Positions 17,571 to 26,391 of a stretch of 64,000 nucleotides of DNA are shown here, in pieces (the stretch's first letter is position 1; each line of letters opens with the position of its first letter). Origin of the DNA: Pseudomonas sp. MM213. GTDB taxonomy: Bacteria; Pseudomonadota; Gammaproteobacteria; Pseudomonadales; Pseudomonadaceae. Location of the stretch: the NCBI RefSeq assembly GCF_020423045.1, contig NZ_CP081943.1:1302001-1366000 (forward strand), given 5' to 3'. The notes under the pieces were generated by a model. It did not search any database and was not told where the DNA came from. It saw only the letters and a list, made by a program, of their open reading frames with translations. Both the position numbers and the translations under genes were made by a program.

Positions 17571-19043
17571 ATGAAACTGAATAAACAGAACCTGCACCAC
17601 CTCGCACCCGAAGTGGTCCTGCCCGCCTACGCCCTGAGCGACGCCCGCCAAGGCATCGCGCACATTGGCGTCGGCGGCTTCCACCGCGCCCATCAGGCGT
17701 ATTACACCGATGCCTTGATGAACACTGGCGAAGGCCTGGACTGGGCGATTTGCGGCGTCGGCCTGCGCGCCGAAGACCGCCGCGCCCGGGACGACCTGAA
17801 GGAGCAGGATTACCTGTTCACCCTGTTCGAACTCGGCGACACCGATGACACCGAAGTCCGGGTCATCGGCGCGATCCGCGACATGCTGCTGGCCGAGGAC
17901 GGCGCGCAAGCGTTGATCGACAAACTGTCGAGTCCCGAGATCCGCATCGTCTCGCTGACCATCACCGAGGGCGGTTACTGCATCGACGACAGCAACGGCG
18001 AATTCATGTCGCACCTGCCGCAGATCCAGCACGACCTCGCGCACCCGGACTCGCCGAAAACCGTGTTCGGTTTTCTCTGCGCCGCGCTGGCCAAACGCCG
18101 CGCTGCGGGCACGCCGGCGTTCACCTTGATGTCCTGCGATAACCTGCCGCACAACGGCGCGGTCACCCGCAAAGCGCTGCTGGCCTTCGCCGCGCTGCGC
18201 GATGCAGACCTGCACGACTGGATCGCCGAAAACGTCAGCTTCCCGAATGCGATGGTCGACCGCATCACGCCGATGACCAGCACCGAACATCGCCTGCAAC
18301 TGGCCGACAAACACGCGGTCGACGATGCCTGGCCGGTGGTCTGCGAACCGTTTGTGCAGTGGGTACTGGAGGACAAGTTCGTCAACGGTCGCCCGGCCTG
18401 GGAAAAGGTCGGCGTACAGTTCACCGACGACGTCACGCCGTACGAAGAGATGAAAATCAAACTGCTCAACGGCAGTCACCTGGCGCTGACGTACCTGGGT
18501 TTTTTGAAGGGTTACCGCTTCGTTCACGAAACCATGAACGACCCGCTGTTCGTGCGTTACATGCGCGCCTACATGGACCTGGACGTGACGCCGCAACTGG
18601 CGTCGGTGCCGGGAATTAATCTGACTGACTACAAGAACACCCTGGTGGAGCGCTTTTCCAATCAGGCGATTGCCGATCAGCTGGAACGTGTGTGCTCGGA
18701 CGGTTCGTCGAAGTTTCCCAAGTTCACCATTCCGACCATCAACCGCTTGATTGCCGATGGCCGGGAGACCAAGCGTGCGGCGCTGGTGGTGGCGGCTTGG
18801 GCATTGTATTTGAAGGGCGTGGACGAGAATGGTGATACCTACGCCATTCCGGATCCTCGGGCGGCGTTTTGTCAGGCGCAGGTGGCCGATGATGCGTTGA
18901 TGACCCAGCGACTTCTGGGGGTGGAGGAGATTTTTGGTACGGCGATTGCGCATTCGCCGGAGTTTGTCGCGGCGTTTGAGTGGTGCTGCAACAGTTTGCG
19001 TGAGGTGGGTGTGACGCGGACGCTGGAGCGGGTGTTGGCGTAA
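17571..19043 (+). CDS. mtlD: Mannitol 2-dehydrogenase / polyol dehydrogenase
   Basis: A 490-residue enzyme of the long-chain mannitol dehydrogenase family. It oxidises mannitol to fructose, and in P. fluorescens also sorbitol and arabitol, with NAD. The N-terminal nucleotide-binding region has IAHIGVGGFHRAHQA. The catalytic region has KIKLLNGSHLALTYLG, with the family lysine and the N..H residues. I chose the ATG at 17571; a GTG directly before it is in frame. Its fructose product is phosphorylated by MtlZ, and xylulose from arabitol by MtlY. A GGCGGTGA-AA-TCACCGCC palindrome (19049-19066) lies just after the stop. Confidence 0.94.
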   Translation: MKLNKQNLHHLAPEVVLPAYALSDARQGIAHIGVGGFHRAHQAYYTDALMNTGEGLDWAICGVGLRAEDRRARDDLKEQDYLFTLFELGDTDDTEVRVIGAIRDMLLAEDGAQALIDKLSSPEIRIVSLTITEGGYCIDDSNGEFMSHLPQIQHDLAHPDSPKTVFGFLCAALAKRRAAGTPAFTLMSCDNLPHNGAVTRKALLAFAALRDADLHDWIAENVSFPNAMVDRITPMTSTEHRLQLADKHAVDDAWPVVCEPFVQWVLEDKFVNGRPAWEKVGVQFTDDVTPYEEMKIKLLNGSHLALTYLGFLKGYRFVHETMNDPLFVRYMRAYMDLDVTPQLASVPGINLTDYKNTLVERFSNQAIADQLERVCSDGSSKFPKFTIPTINRLIADGRETKRAALVVAAWALYLKGVDENGDTYAIPDPRAAFCQAQVADDALMTQRLLGVEEIFGTAIAHSPEFVAAFEWCCNSLREVGVTRTLERVLA

Positions 19044-19048
19044 AAGCG

Positions 19049-19162
19049 GCGGTGAAATCACCGCCGTCATCGCGAGCAGGCTCGCTCCCACATTGGATCG
19101 GTGTCGTACACAAAATCCGCGTCCACTAAAGATCCCCTGTAGGAGCGAGGCTTGCCCGCGAA
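19049..19162. repeat. Perfect short hairpin plus REP elements in the mtlD-mtlY spacer
   Basis: The 159-base spacer opens with a palindrome of two 8-base arms around AA (19049-19066) without a T-tract. It is followed by a reverse REP-like element at 19068-19092 (CGCGAGCAGGCTCGCTCCCACA) read in part, and a forward REP at 19138-19162. It is the third mtl intergenic spacer to contain REP sequence. Confidence 0.8.
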
Positions 19163-19202
19163 TGGCTTCACCCCGATCGACCTGACACACCAAGGACCTC
19201 CC

Positions 19203-20699
19203 ATGGCAAACCAACAACTATTCCTCGGCATCGACTGCGGCACCCAAGGCACCAAAGCCATCATCCTCGATGCCCGCAGCGGTCAGGTCCTCGGCCAAGG
19301 CGCCGCCGCGCACACATTGATCAGCGGCGCCAATGGCCGTCGCGAGCAGGACACATCGCAATGGCTGGAAGCATTCACTTCAGCCACGCGTCGTGCGCTG
19401 ATCGCGGCAAACGTCGACGGTCAGGACATCCTCGGCATCGGCGTTTCCGGTCAGCAACACGGCCTGGTCCTGCTCGACGATCAAGGCCAGGTAATGCGTC
19501 CCGCCAAGCTCTGGTGCGACACCGAATCCACCTCGGAGAACGACCGTCTGCTGGCGCACATTGGCGGTGAAAAAGGCGCGCTCGAACGCCTCGGCGTGGT
19601 CATCGCACCGGGCTACACCGTTTCAAAACTACTCTGGACCAAGGAACAACACCCCGAAGTTTTTGCGCGGATCGCACACATCCTGCTGCCCCACGACTAC
19701 CTCAACTACTGGCTGACCGGCCGCAGCTGCAGCGAGTACGGCGACGCCTCGGGCACCGGTTATTTCAACGTGCGCACCCGCCAGTGGGACTTGCAGCTGC
19801 TGCGCGACATTGACCCCAGCGGTCGCTTGCAAGCAGCGCTGCCGGAGCTTATCGACGCCCATCAAGCGGTGGGCACGATCCTGCCGGGCATCGCCGAGCA
19901 CCTGGGCATCAACCCCAAGGCGCTGGTGTCCAGCGGCGGTGGCGACAACATGATGGGCGCCATCGGCACCGGCAACATCCGGCCCGGCGCGATCACCATG
20001 AGCCTCGGTTCCTCGGGCACGGTGTACGCCTATGCCGATCAACCGACCGTCAGCGCTGACGCGTCGGTCGCGACGTTCTGTTCCTCCAGCGGTGGCTGGT
20101 TGCCGCTGATCTGCACCATGAACCTGACCAATGCCACCGGGGTGATTCGCGACCTGTTCGAGCTGGATATCGAGCAGTTCAACACCCTCGTCGCGCAAGC
20201 ACCGATCGGCGCCGAAGGTGTGAGCATGCTGCCGTTTCTCAACGGCGAGCGCGTCCCCGCCCTGCCCCACGCCACCGGCAGCTTGCTGGGCTTGACCATG
20301 ACCAATCTGACGCAAGCCAATTTGTGCCGCGCCGTGGTCGAAGGCACGACCTTCGGTTTGCGTTATGGGCTGGACCTGCTGCGCCAGAATGGCTTACAAA
20401 GCCGCACCATCTGCCTGATCGGCGGCGGCTCGAAAAGCCCGGTGTGGCGCCAGATTGTCGCCGACATCATGAACACCAAGGTGATCTGCACCGAACAAAG
20501 CGAAGCCGCCGCCCTCGGCGCGGCGATTCAGGCGGCGTGGTGCAAATCCTGGGCAAACGGCCACGAAGACAGCCTCGCGGACTTGTGCGAGCGCTGCGTG
20601 AAGCTCGATCCGGCGAGCGAAACCCTGCCGATTGCAGAAAATGTAACGGCCTGTCAGCAGGCCTATGAACGCTATCAACAGCATGTCGCAACCCTTTAA
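19203..20699 (+). CDS. mtlY: Xylulokinase
   Basis: A 498-residue FGGY-family sugar kinase. The N-terminal phosphate-binding loop is FLGIDCGTQGTKAI, the substrate side has GVSGQQHGLVLLD, and the C-terminal ATP-binding motif is CLIGGGSKSPVWRQIVAD. It phosphorylates D-xylulose formed from arabitol, feeding the pentose phosphate pathway. The ATG at 19203 was chosen because the family begins just before the DCGTQGTK loop; the frame stays open upstream. mtlZ starts 13 bases after its stop. Confidence 0.92.
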   Translation: MANQQLFLGIDCGTQGTKAIILDARSGQVLGQGAAAHTLISGANGRREQDTSQWLEAFTSATRRALIAANVDGQDILGIGVSGQQHGLVLLDDQGQVMRPAKLWCDTESTSENDRLLAHIGGEKGALERLGVVIAPGYTVSKLLWTKEQHPEVFARIAHILLPHDYLNYWLTGRSCSEYGDASGTGYFNVRTRQWDLQLLRDIDPSGRLQAALPELIDAHQAVGTILPGIAEHLGINPKALVSSGGGDNMMGAIGTGNIRPGAITMSLGSSGTVYAYADQPTVSADASVATFCSSSGGWLPLICTMNLTNATGVIRDLFELDIEQFNTLVAQAPIGAEGVSMLPFLNGERVPALPHATGSLLGLTMTNLTQANLCRAVVEGTTFGLRYGLDLLRQNGLQSRTICLIGGGSKSPVWRQIVADIMNTKVICTEQSEAAALGAAIQAAWCKSWANGHEDSLADLCERCVKLDPASETLPIAENVTACQQAYERYQQHVATL

Positions 20700-20712
20700 A
20701 GAGTGAACAACT

Positions 20713-21657
20713 ATGTATCTGGTGTGTGGCGAAGCGCTGTTCGATTTCTTCAGTGAAGACGACGCCAGCGGCCTGGCTTCAAAAGTGAACTTCAAGGCGA
20801 TTGCCGGCGGCTCGCCCTTCAACGTGGCGGTCGGGTTGCGCCGCCTGGGCGTGGACGCGGCGCTGTTTGCCGGGTTGTCGACGGACTATCTGGGCCGGCG
20901 TTTGCAACAAGTGCTGCAGGATGAAGGCGTACGCCCGGATTACCTGGTGGATTTCGCCGCACCGACCACCCTGGCGATGGTCGCGGTCGGTGCCAATGGT
21001 TCACCGCAGTACAGTTTCCGTGGTGAAGGTTGCGCAGATCGGCAGTTGAAACCGGAGCATTTGCCGGAATTGGGGCCAGAGGTGCGCGGCTTGCACATTG
21101 GCTCGTTCTCGTTGGTGGTGCAGCCGATTGCCGACACGTTGCTGGCCCTGGTACAGCGGGAAAGTGGCAAGCGCCTGATCAGCCTTGATCCGAACGTGCG
21201 GCTCAATCCTGAACCGAACATCGAGCTATGGCGTTCGCGGGTTGCGTCGCTGGTTGAGCTGGCCGACCTGATCAAAGTCAGCGATGAGGACCTGAGCCTG
21301 TTGTATCCCGGGCAGGATCCGCAGCAGGTGATTGAAGGCTGGTTGCAGCATCGCTGTCAGGTGGTGTTCCTGACCCGTGGCGGCGAAGGTGCGACGGTGT
21401 TTAGCCGCAATCACGGTTCGTGGTCGGTGCCGGCCTGTCCGGTGAAGATTGCCGACACCGTTGGGGCTGGCGATACGTTCCAGGCGGCGTTGATTACCTG
21501 GCTGACCGAGCAGCAGCTGGATTCGGTCGAGGGCGTGCAATCGCTGGCGCCCGAGCAGATCGACGGGATGTTGAAGTTTGCGGTGCGGGCAGCGGCGTTG
21601 ACGTGCAGCAAGACCGGGCCGGATTTGCCGTATCGGCAGCAGTTGGATTTGCGCTGA
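20713..21657 (+). CDS. mtlZ: Fructokinase, PfkB family
   Basis: A 314-residue ribokinase/PfkB-type kinase. The N-terminal GGSPFNVAVGLRRLG motif and the C-terminal catalytic DTVGAGDTFQAALI, with the base aspartate, are both intact. It phosphorylates the fructose produced by MtlD to fructose 6-phosphate in the cytoplasm. It is the last gene of the mtl operon. A REP inverted pair follows and separates it from the convergent porin gene. Confidence 0.92.
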   Translation: MYLVCGEALFDFFSEDDASGLASKVNFKAIAGGSPFNVAVGLRRLGVDAALFAGLSTDYLGRRLQQVLQDEGVRPDYLVDFAAPTTLAMVAVGANGSPQYSFRGEGCADRQLKPEHLPELGPEVRGLHIGSFSLVVQPIADTLLALVQRESGKRLISLDPNVRLNPEPNIELWRSRVASLVELADLIKVSDEDLSLLYPGQDPQQVIEGWLQHRCQVVFLTRGGEGATVFSRNHGSWSVPACPVKIADTVGAGDTFQAALITWLTEQQLDSVEGVQSLAPEQIDGMLKFAVRAAALTCSKTGPDLPYRQQLDLR

Positions 21658-21667
21658 ATGTAAGGGC

Positions 21668-21748
21668 CTCTTCGCGGGCAAGCCTCGCTCCTACAGGTTC
21701 TATGGCGCGACACCAACCTTGTAGGAGCGAGGCTTGCCCGCGAAGGCG
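21668..21748. repeat. REP inverted pair at the end of the mtl operon
   Basis: A reverse REP at 21668-21697 and a forward REP at 21718-21748 with about 20 bases between them, forming a strong hairpin in the 100-base gap between the convergent mtlZ and porin genes. No separate T-tract terminator is visible here, so this may be the main 3' structure for both transcripts. Confidence 0.87.
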
Positions 21749-21757
21749 GCCTCCCTG

Positions 21758-23059
21758 TCACAACACCGAAAAGTTGTAACTCACAATCAACCGCGTCTCA
21801 TCCACATCCCGCGCAAACTTCTCGTAGTTGGTCCGGTATGTCGCGTTCCGCAGCCGCAGGCTGACATCCTTGAACGTCCCGCTTTGCACCACGTACTTGA
21901 GCTCGCTGTCGCGCTCCCACTCCTTCCCTTCCTGATCGCTGCCAAGCACCTTGATGTGGTCGCCGTTCACATAACGGGTCAGGAAACTCAGGCCGTTGAT
22001 GCCGATCGACTTGAAGTCATAGTCATAACGCAGTTGCCACGAACGCTCCTGCGCGGCGGCGAAGTCATTGACCTGCACGTAGTTCACCAGGTACGGATTG
22101 GTGCCATCCAGGTACGGCATCGAGTTGTCGCCGTTCATGCGCTGCCAACCGGCGCTGAAGGTGTGGCCGCTGATGGCGTACGCGAGCATGCCGCTCAGTG
22201 CGCGGTTGTCGATGGAGCCGGCACGCTCGGCACCGCTGTCGGCACTCTTGAGCACGCGCAGATCAGCCTTGAGCACGCCCTCACCCAGCGGCTGACTGGC
22301 CAGCAAACCCACGAAGTGCTGGCGATAGATGTCTTCCAGCTCGGCGTAGTGATACTGCGCGGTCAGGCGCTCATTGATCTTGTAGTCGAAACCATACATG
22401 TCGAAGTGATCGGCGGTGACGTTGCAGGCGTAGCGCTTGTTCTTGCAGTGCACGCGGATGTCCTGGGCGTCGGTCGAGTCCCGGGCGGTGTACTGGTCCA
22501 GGCGCGCGGCCATGAACGTCAGGTCCTTGATCTCTTTAGAGGTGAGCTGCGCGCCGTTGAACATCGTCGGCAGCAAACGCCCGTCGTTGTACTTGAGCAG
22601 CGGCACGTCCGGCAGCAGCGCGCCGTACTTCAATACGCTGTCGGAGACGCGCACCTTGGCGGTCAGGCCAAGTTTAGCGTACTGGTCTTTCGAGCCACGC
22701 GGGTTTTCACCCGACGATGGCAGCAAGCCGCTGTTGCTGCTGTCGGCGCTGGAATCGAGCTTGAACCCGAGCATGCCCAGCGCATCGATACCGAAGCCGA
22801 CGGTGCCTTCGGTGTACCCCGATTGCAGGTTAAGAATGAAGCCCTGCGCCGACTCTTCGCGCTTGGACGCGCCCTGTTCGGTGGACGTATGACCATCACG
22901 AAAATCACGGTTGAAATACACCGTGCGCGATTCGATCTTCGCCGTGGTGTCATCGAGAAAACCGCTCGCCTGAGCCTGGACGGTAAAACCGGCGCACAGG
23001 GCTAAAGCGCCGAAGCCGAGTGACTGGCGCGCGGTGATGAGTTGAAAAGGGGGACGCAT
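21758..23059 (-). CDS. OprD-family outer-membrane porin
   Basis: A 433-residue porin. A signal peptide (about 1-32, ending TVQAQA) precedes SGFLDDTTAKIESRTVYFNRDFRDG, the classic OprD-family opening. The rest is beta-strand rich with the tail RLIVSYNFSVL. OprD/Opd porins are 18-stranded monomeric channels for small carboxylates or basic amino acids; the substrate here cannot be read from sequence. The ATG at 23059 has GGAGC upstream; an earlier in-frame start at 23098 lacks support. Convergent with mtlZ, so its link to polyol uptake is positional only. Confidence 0.88.
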   Translation of the reverse strand: MRPPFQLITARQSLGFGALALCAGFTVQAQASGFLDDTTAKIESRTVYFNRDFRDGHTSTEQGASKREESAQGFILNLQSGYTEGTVGFGIDALGMLGFKLDSSADSSNSGLLPSSGENPRGSKDQYAKLGLTAKVRVSDSVLKYGALLPDVPLLKYNDGRLLPTMFNGAQLTSKEIKDLTFMAARLDQYTARDSTDAQDIRVHCKNKRYACNVTADHFDMYGFDYKINERLTAQYHYAELEDIYRQHFVGLLASQPLGEGVLKADLRVLKSADSGAERAGSIDNRALSGMLAYAISGHTFSAGWQRMNGDNSMPYLDGTNPYLVNYVQVNDFAAAQERSWQLRYDYDFKSIGINGLSFLTRYVNGDHIKVLGSDQEGKEWERDSELKYVVQSGTFKDVSLRLRNATYRTNYEKFARDVDETRLIVSYNFSVL

Positions 23060-23430
23060 GAAAAAGCTCCAACAGTGCAGCGTTTGCGCAAGGCGCAATA
23101 AGCCAGAAAATAGCTTCGCCCCGGACCAGGAACTGGCCAGGATGAAGGCGACACACGGGGGTGAGCGGCAATGATGGCAGAAGGCTTTTACCGGCTACAG
23201 ACGACTTTAGTCGGAAAATGACTCCCTGTTCTGGCACGGCGTTGACCAGCGGGGGCAATTGATCGATGAGCCCGCAGGCGAAGATCCCCCGTGTTTATTG
23301 GTCGAAACCGTGCCATTAGGGGTTTTCCCGATGCCGGGGTACGCCCTCATCTACGGCATTTGCGCCTTGAACGAGGCGGTTTAATCCTGCACCATCCGCT
23401 CCTGCTTATCCAAAGGACGGAATTCAAGGC
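23060..23430. other. Intergenic region between porin and vgrG
   Basis: A 371-base divergent spacer that should contain both promoters. I see no gene, REP or terminator. A TGGCACG-like block at 23232-23246 resembles a sigma-54 -24 element, but the spacing to TTGAC is one base short. Confidence 0.5.
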
Positions 23431-25407
23431 ATGCTGGACGCAAACGCAATCCATATTTCCCTCACGCTGGAAGGCGTTTCCGCTGACCTTCAGGTACTCA
23501 GTTTCGTCGGTCGCGAAGCCCTCAATCAGCCCTTCTGTTTTGACATCGAACTGGTCAGCGCGCGCCCCGACCTGAAACTCGAAGAATTGCTGCACAAGCC
23601 CGGCTGCCTGACCTTCGGCGCCACCGGCGAAGGCATCATTCACGGCCTGGTCTATCGCATCGAGCAAGGCGACTCCGGCAAAAGCCTGACCCGCTACAGC
23701 ATCAGCCTGGTGCCGCAACTGGCCTACCTGCGCCACAACCATGACCAGCAGATTTTCCAGCATTTGACGGTGCCGAAGATCATCGCCCAGGTCCTTGAGG
23801 CCCGCGGCATTCTGGCCGACGCCTATGACTTCCAGCTCGGCGCGATCTATCCGGAGCGCGTCTACTGCGTGCAGTACGACGAATCCGACCTGCATTTCAT
23901 CCAGCGCCTGTGCGAAGAAGAAGGCATTCACTTCCACTTCCAGCACAGCAGCAGCGGCCACAAACTGGTGTTCGGCGATGACCAGACGGTGTTCCGCAAA
24001 CTGGCGCCCGTGGCCTATCAGCAAGACTCGGGCATGGCCGCCGAGAAACCGGTGATCAAGCGCTTCAACCTGCGCCTGGAAACCCGCACCAGCCGCGTCA
24101 GCCGTCGCGATTACGACTTTGAAAAACCGCGCATCCTTCCCGAAGGCGCCGCTTCCAGTGCGTTCGCTCCGGACCTGGAAGACTACGACTACCCCGGCCG
24201 TTTCACCGACCGTGCCCGTGGCAAGCAACTGGCAACCCGCGCCCTCGAGCGCCACCGCAGCGACTACAAACTCGCGGAAGGCAAAGGCGATCAACCGACG
24301 CTGGTCAGCGGTCACTTCATGGCCCTGAGCGAACACCCGCGCGCCGAATGGAACGACCTCTGGCTGCTGCTGGAAGTGGTCCACGAAGGCAAGCAACCGC
24401 AAGTGCTCGGCGCCAACGTCACCAGCGACGTCACCCACAACAAAGACGATTTCCACCAGGGCTACCGCAACCGCTTCCTCGCCACGCCGTGGGACGCGCA
24501 CTACCGCCCTGCCCTCGAACACCCGAAACCGCAAGTCCTCGGCAGCCAGACCGCCATCGTCACCGGCCCGCCCGGCTCGGAAATCCACTGCGACGAGTAC
24601 GGCCGCGTCAAAGTGCAATTCCACTGGGATCGCGACGGCCAGGCCAACGACAACACCAGTTGCTGGCTGCGCGTCGCCACCGGCTGGGCGGGCAGCGCCT
24701 ATGGCGGCATCGCCATCCCGCGTGTCGGCATGGAAGTGCTCGTCACCTTCCTCGAAGGCGACCCCGACCAACCGCTGGTCACCGGCTGCCTGTACCACAA
24801 GGAAAACGTCGTCCCCTACGACCTGCCGGCGAACAAAACCCGCAGCACCTTCAAGACCCTCAGCTCACCGGGCGGCAAGGGCTACAACGAATTCCGCATC
24901 GAAGACAAAAAAGGCGCGGAACAGATCTACCTGCATGCCCAGCGCGACTGGGACGAAAACATCGAACACGACCAGAAAATCCGCATCGGCAATGAGCGGC
25001 ATGACACGGTTGAGGCGAAGGTGTTCAGCGAGTTCAAGGTTGAGGAGCACCGGATTACGCATCTGGATCGCAAGACTGAAGCGCGGGCGGATGATCACCT
25101 TACGGTGGGTGTAACCCAGCACGTCAAAGTCGGCACGGCGCAGTTTGTTGAGGCTGGTGAAGAGATTCACTACCACGCGGGTAATAAAGTGGTGGTTGAA
25201 GGCGGGATGGAACTGACGGCGAAGGCTGGCGGGAGTTTCGTCAAGGTCGATGCGGGGGGTGTGACGATCAGCGGGGCTGAGGTGAAGGCCAACTCGGGCG
25301 GTGCGCCGGGTGCGGGCACGGGGATTGCTCAGTTGCCGCCGGTGGTGCCGACGCCTGCCGATCAGGATCGTGCGGGGAATGTGGTGCAGGCGAAGTCGGT
25401 TCACTAA
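23431..25407 (+). CDS. vgrG: Type VI secretion tip protein VgrG (orphan)
   Basis: A 658-residue VgrG/TssI protein. The N-terminal gp27-like part is followed by the gp5-like OB fold (ATVTGPPGSEIHCDEYGRVKV about residues 374-396, HWDRDG, SCWLRVATGWAG). A beta-helical spike with repeated KVE/GGMEL segments follows, and it ends near AKSVH. There is no C-terminal effector extension. It would sit at the tip of the secretion tube and be injected with a cargo. No tss genes, PAAR or hcp are in the window, so this is an orphan copy. The next gene, 69 bases downstream, encodes an AT-richer secreted protein and could be an associated factor. Confidence 0.92.
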   Translation: MLDANAIHISLTLEGVSADLQVLSFVGREALNQPFCFDIELVSARPDLKLEELLHKPGCLTFGATGEGIIHGLVYRIEQGDSGKSLTRYSISLVPQLAYLRHNHDQQIFQHLTVPKIIAQVLEARGILADAYDFQLGAIYPERVYCVQYDESDLHFIQRLCEEEGIHFHFQHSSSGHKLVFGDDQTVFRKLAPVAYQQDSGMAAEKPVIKRFNLRLETRTSRVSRRDYDFEKPRILPEGAASSAFAPDLEDYDYPGRFTDRARGKQLATRALERHRSDYKLAEGKGDQPTLVSGHFMALSEHPRAEWNDLWLLLEVVHEGKQPQVLGANVTSDVTHNKDDFHQGYRNRFLATPWDAHYRPALEHPKPQVLGSQTAIVTGPPGSEIHCDEYGRVKVQFHWDRDGQANDNTSCWLRVATGWAGSAYGGIAIPRVGMEVLVTFLEGDPDQPLVTGCLYHKENVVPYDLPANKTRSTFKTLSSPGGKGYNEFRIEDKKGAEQIYLHAQRDWDENIEHDQKIRIGNERHDTVEAKVFSEFKVEEHRITHLDRKTEARADDHLTVGVTQHVKVGTAQFVEAGEEIHYHAGNKVVVEGGMELTAKAGGSFVKVDAGGVTISGAEVKANSGGAPGAGTGIAQLPPVVPTPADQDRAGNVVQAKSVH

Positions 25408-25476
25408 AACAGTTACAGCGAGCGAACGGGTCTTGACTCGATCGCTCGGCCACTTCGTCCATTGTGGCGGGATCAA

Positions 25477-26028
25477 ATGAAGAATGTTGTGTCTGGCATT
25501 GGGCTTGTCATTTTTTGCGTTCAGGCATTGGCTGCTCAACCGCCGTTACAAACGATGATCGATTGCGAATTGGCAGGATCACAACACACGATTTCGCTGC
25601 TGCGTGGCTCGCCGATCATCGATTCCTATATTTACAAAACTCGCTACGCCCAAATGACCCGGTTTGTATACGACGATGCTGAGGCATCTCGAGGAAGCGA
25701 AGTGCAATGGCAATGTGCTTCAGATCAAAAAAATACAAACGTACTGGTGGTGTCGGGCGAGTTCACTTCTAACTATCTGCAAGGAGCTTTGTTCTATTTC
25801 GATTCAACGGACGGGAAAATCCAACGTATTGATTTCGCAGAAAGGAACCGTCCTCGCTGGATAAAAATTTCCGCTCAGGGTGCGCAGGTGATCTTTGAGA
25901 ATACGGGTAATGAAAGCTCGCACAAATATTTGAGCTACGGAAAGAACGGGAGTTTTCTGGAATTGGACCAGTTTCCAGTGACCTCGAAGGGCGAGTCGTT
26001 AATACAACTGAACGCCTCCGAGCCTTGA
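25477..26028 (+). CDS. Predicted secreted protein of unknown function downstream of vgrG
   Basis: A 183-residue protein with a clear Sec signal peptide (MKNVVSGIGLVIFCVQALAA) and a likely periplasmic body. I do not recognise the family. The start ATG at 25477 is chosen because it opens the signal peptide; upstream in-frame codons from 25462 add five polar residues. Base composition is visibly more AT-rich than the neighbours, which suggests recent acquisition. Its place after an orphan vgrG makes a type VI-associated role such as a periplasmic immunity protein possible, but no toxin partner is seen. Confidence 0.65.
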   Translation: MKNVVSGIGLVIFCVQALAAQPPLQTMIDCELAGSQHTISLLRGSPIIDSYIYKTRYAQMTRFVYDDAEASRGSEVQWQCASDQKNTNVLVVSGEFTSNYLQGALFYFDSTDGKIQRIDFAERNRPRWIKISAQGAQVIFENTGNESSHKYLSYGKNGSFLELDQFPVTSKGESLIQLNASEP

Positions 26029-26048
26029 CGCGAGGCCCCTTCCATAAA

Positions 26049-26076
26049 AAATCCAGCGCCTATGGGCGCTGGATTT
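26049..26076 (-). terminator. Intrinsic terminator, 12-bp perfect stem
   Basis: AAATCCAGCGCC and GGCGCTGGATTT form a perfect 12-bp stem around a 4-base loop. On the minus strand it runs into six T residues, so it ends the small DUF gene coming from 26391. It may also serve the plus-strand gene ending at 26028, though the T-tract there is short. Confidence 0.88.
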
Positions 26077-26094
26077 GTCAGTAAAGATCAAACG

Positions 26095-26391
26095 TCAGGC
26101 AGGTGTCTTCCAGCCCAGCATCCGTTGCTGCGCAACCTTGAGTAAATCGCAACCGTCCTGCGTCAGCAGGTAAAGGGCGTGCGTGATGTGGGGGATGTCC
26201 TGGACGTCGCCGTCTTTGAAACATTGGAGGTGGAGTGTTTCAAGTAGCTCGCTGGAGGCGCGGATGCGCTGGAGGGCGGCTTCGAGGATGTCTTGGGGGT
26301 TGGCTTCGGTGTCGATGACCAGAGGAGATGTTTCGGTGACGCTGCTTTTGATTGAACGGTGACGATCGGGGAACGGATTAATCGTTGTCAT
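26095..26391 (-). CDS. Small conserved Pseudomonas protein, DUF3077-like
   Basis: A 98-residue acidic helical protein with no signal peptide or membrane segment. The last 70 residues (DTEANPQDILEAALQRI onward, ending LLKVAQQRMLGW) resemble the short helical DUF3077/DUF6124-type proteins common in fluorescent pseudomonads; that assignment is from memory and tentative. Function is unknown. The ATG at 26391 lacks a strong Shine-Dalgarno sequence. It is preceded by about 250 bases with paired repeats that look like an RNA switch, and followed by a strong terminator. Confidence 0.68.
   Translation of the reverse strand: MTTINPFPDRHRSIKSSVTETSPLVIDTEANPQDILEAALQRIRASSELLETLHLQCFKDGDVQDIPHITHALYLLTQDGCDLLKVAQQRMLGWKTPA

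Noticed and set aside
23232..23246. Sigma-54 promoter for vgrG
   Set aside because: TGGCACG is present, but the spacing to TTGAC is one base too short and the -12 GC is absent.
23347..24798. A 483-codon minus-strand frame opposite vgrG
   Set aside because: It is a shadow of the VgrG reading frame, with no ribosome binding site and a Gln/Val/Gly composition typical of such shadows.
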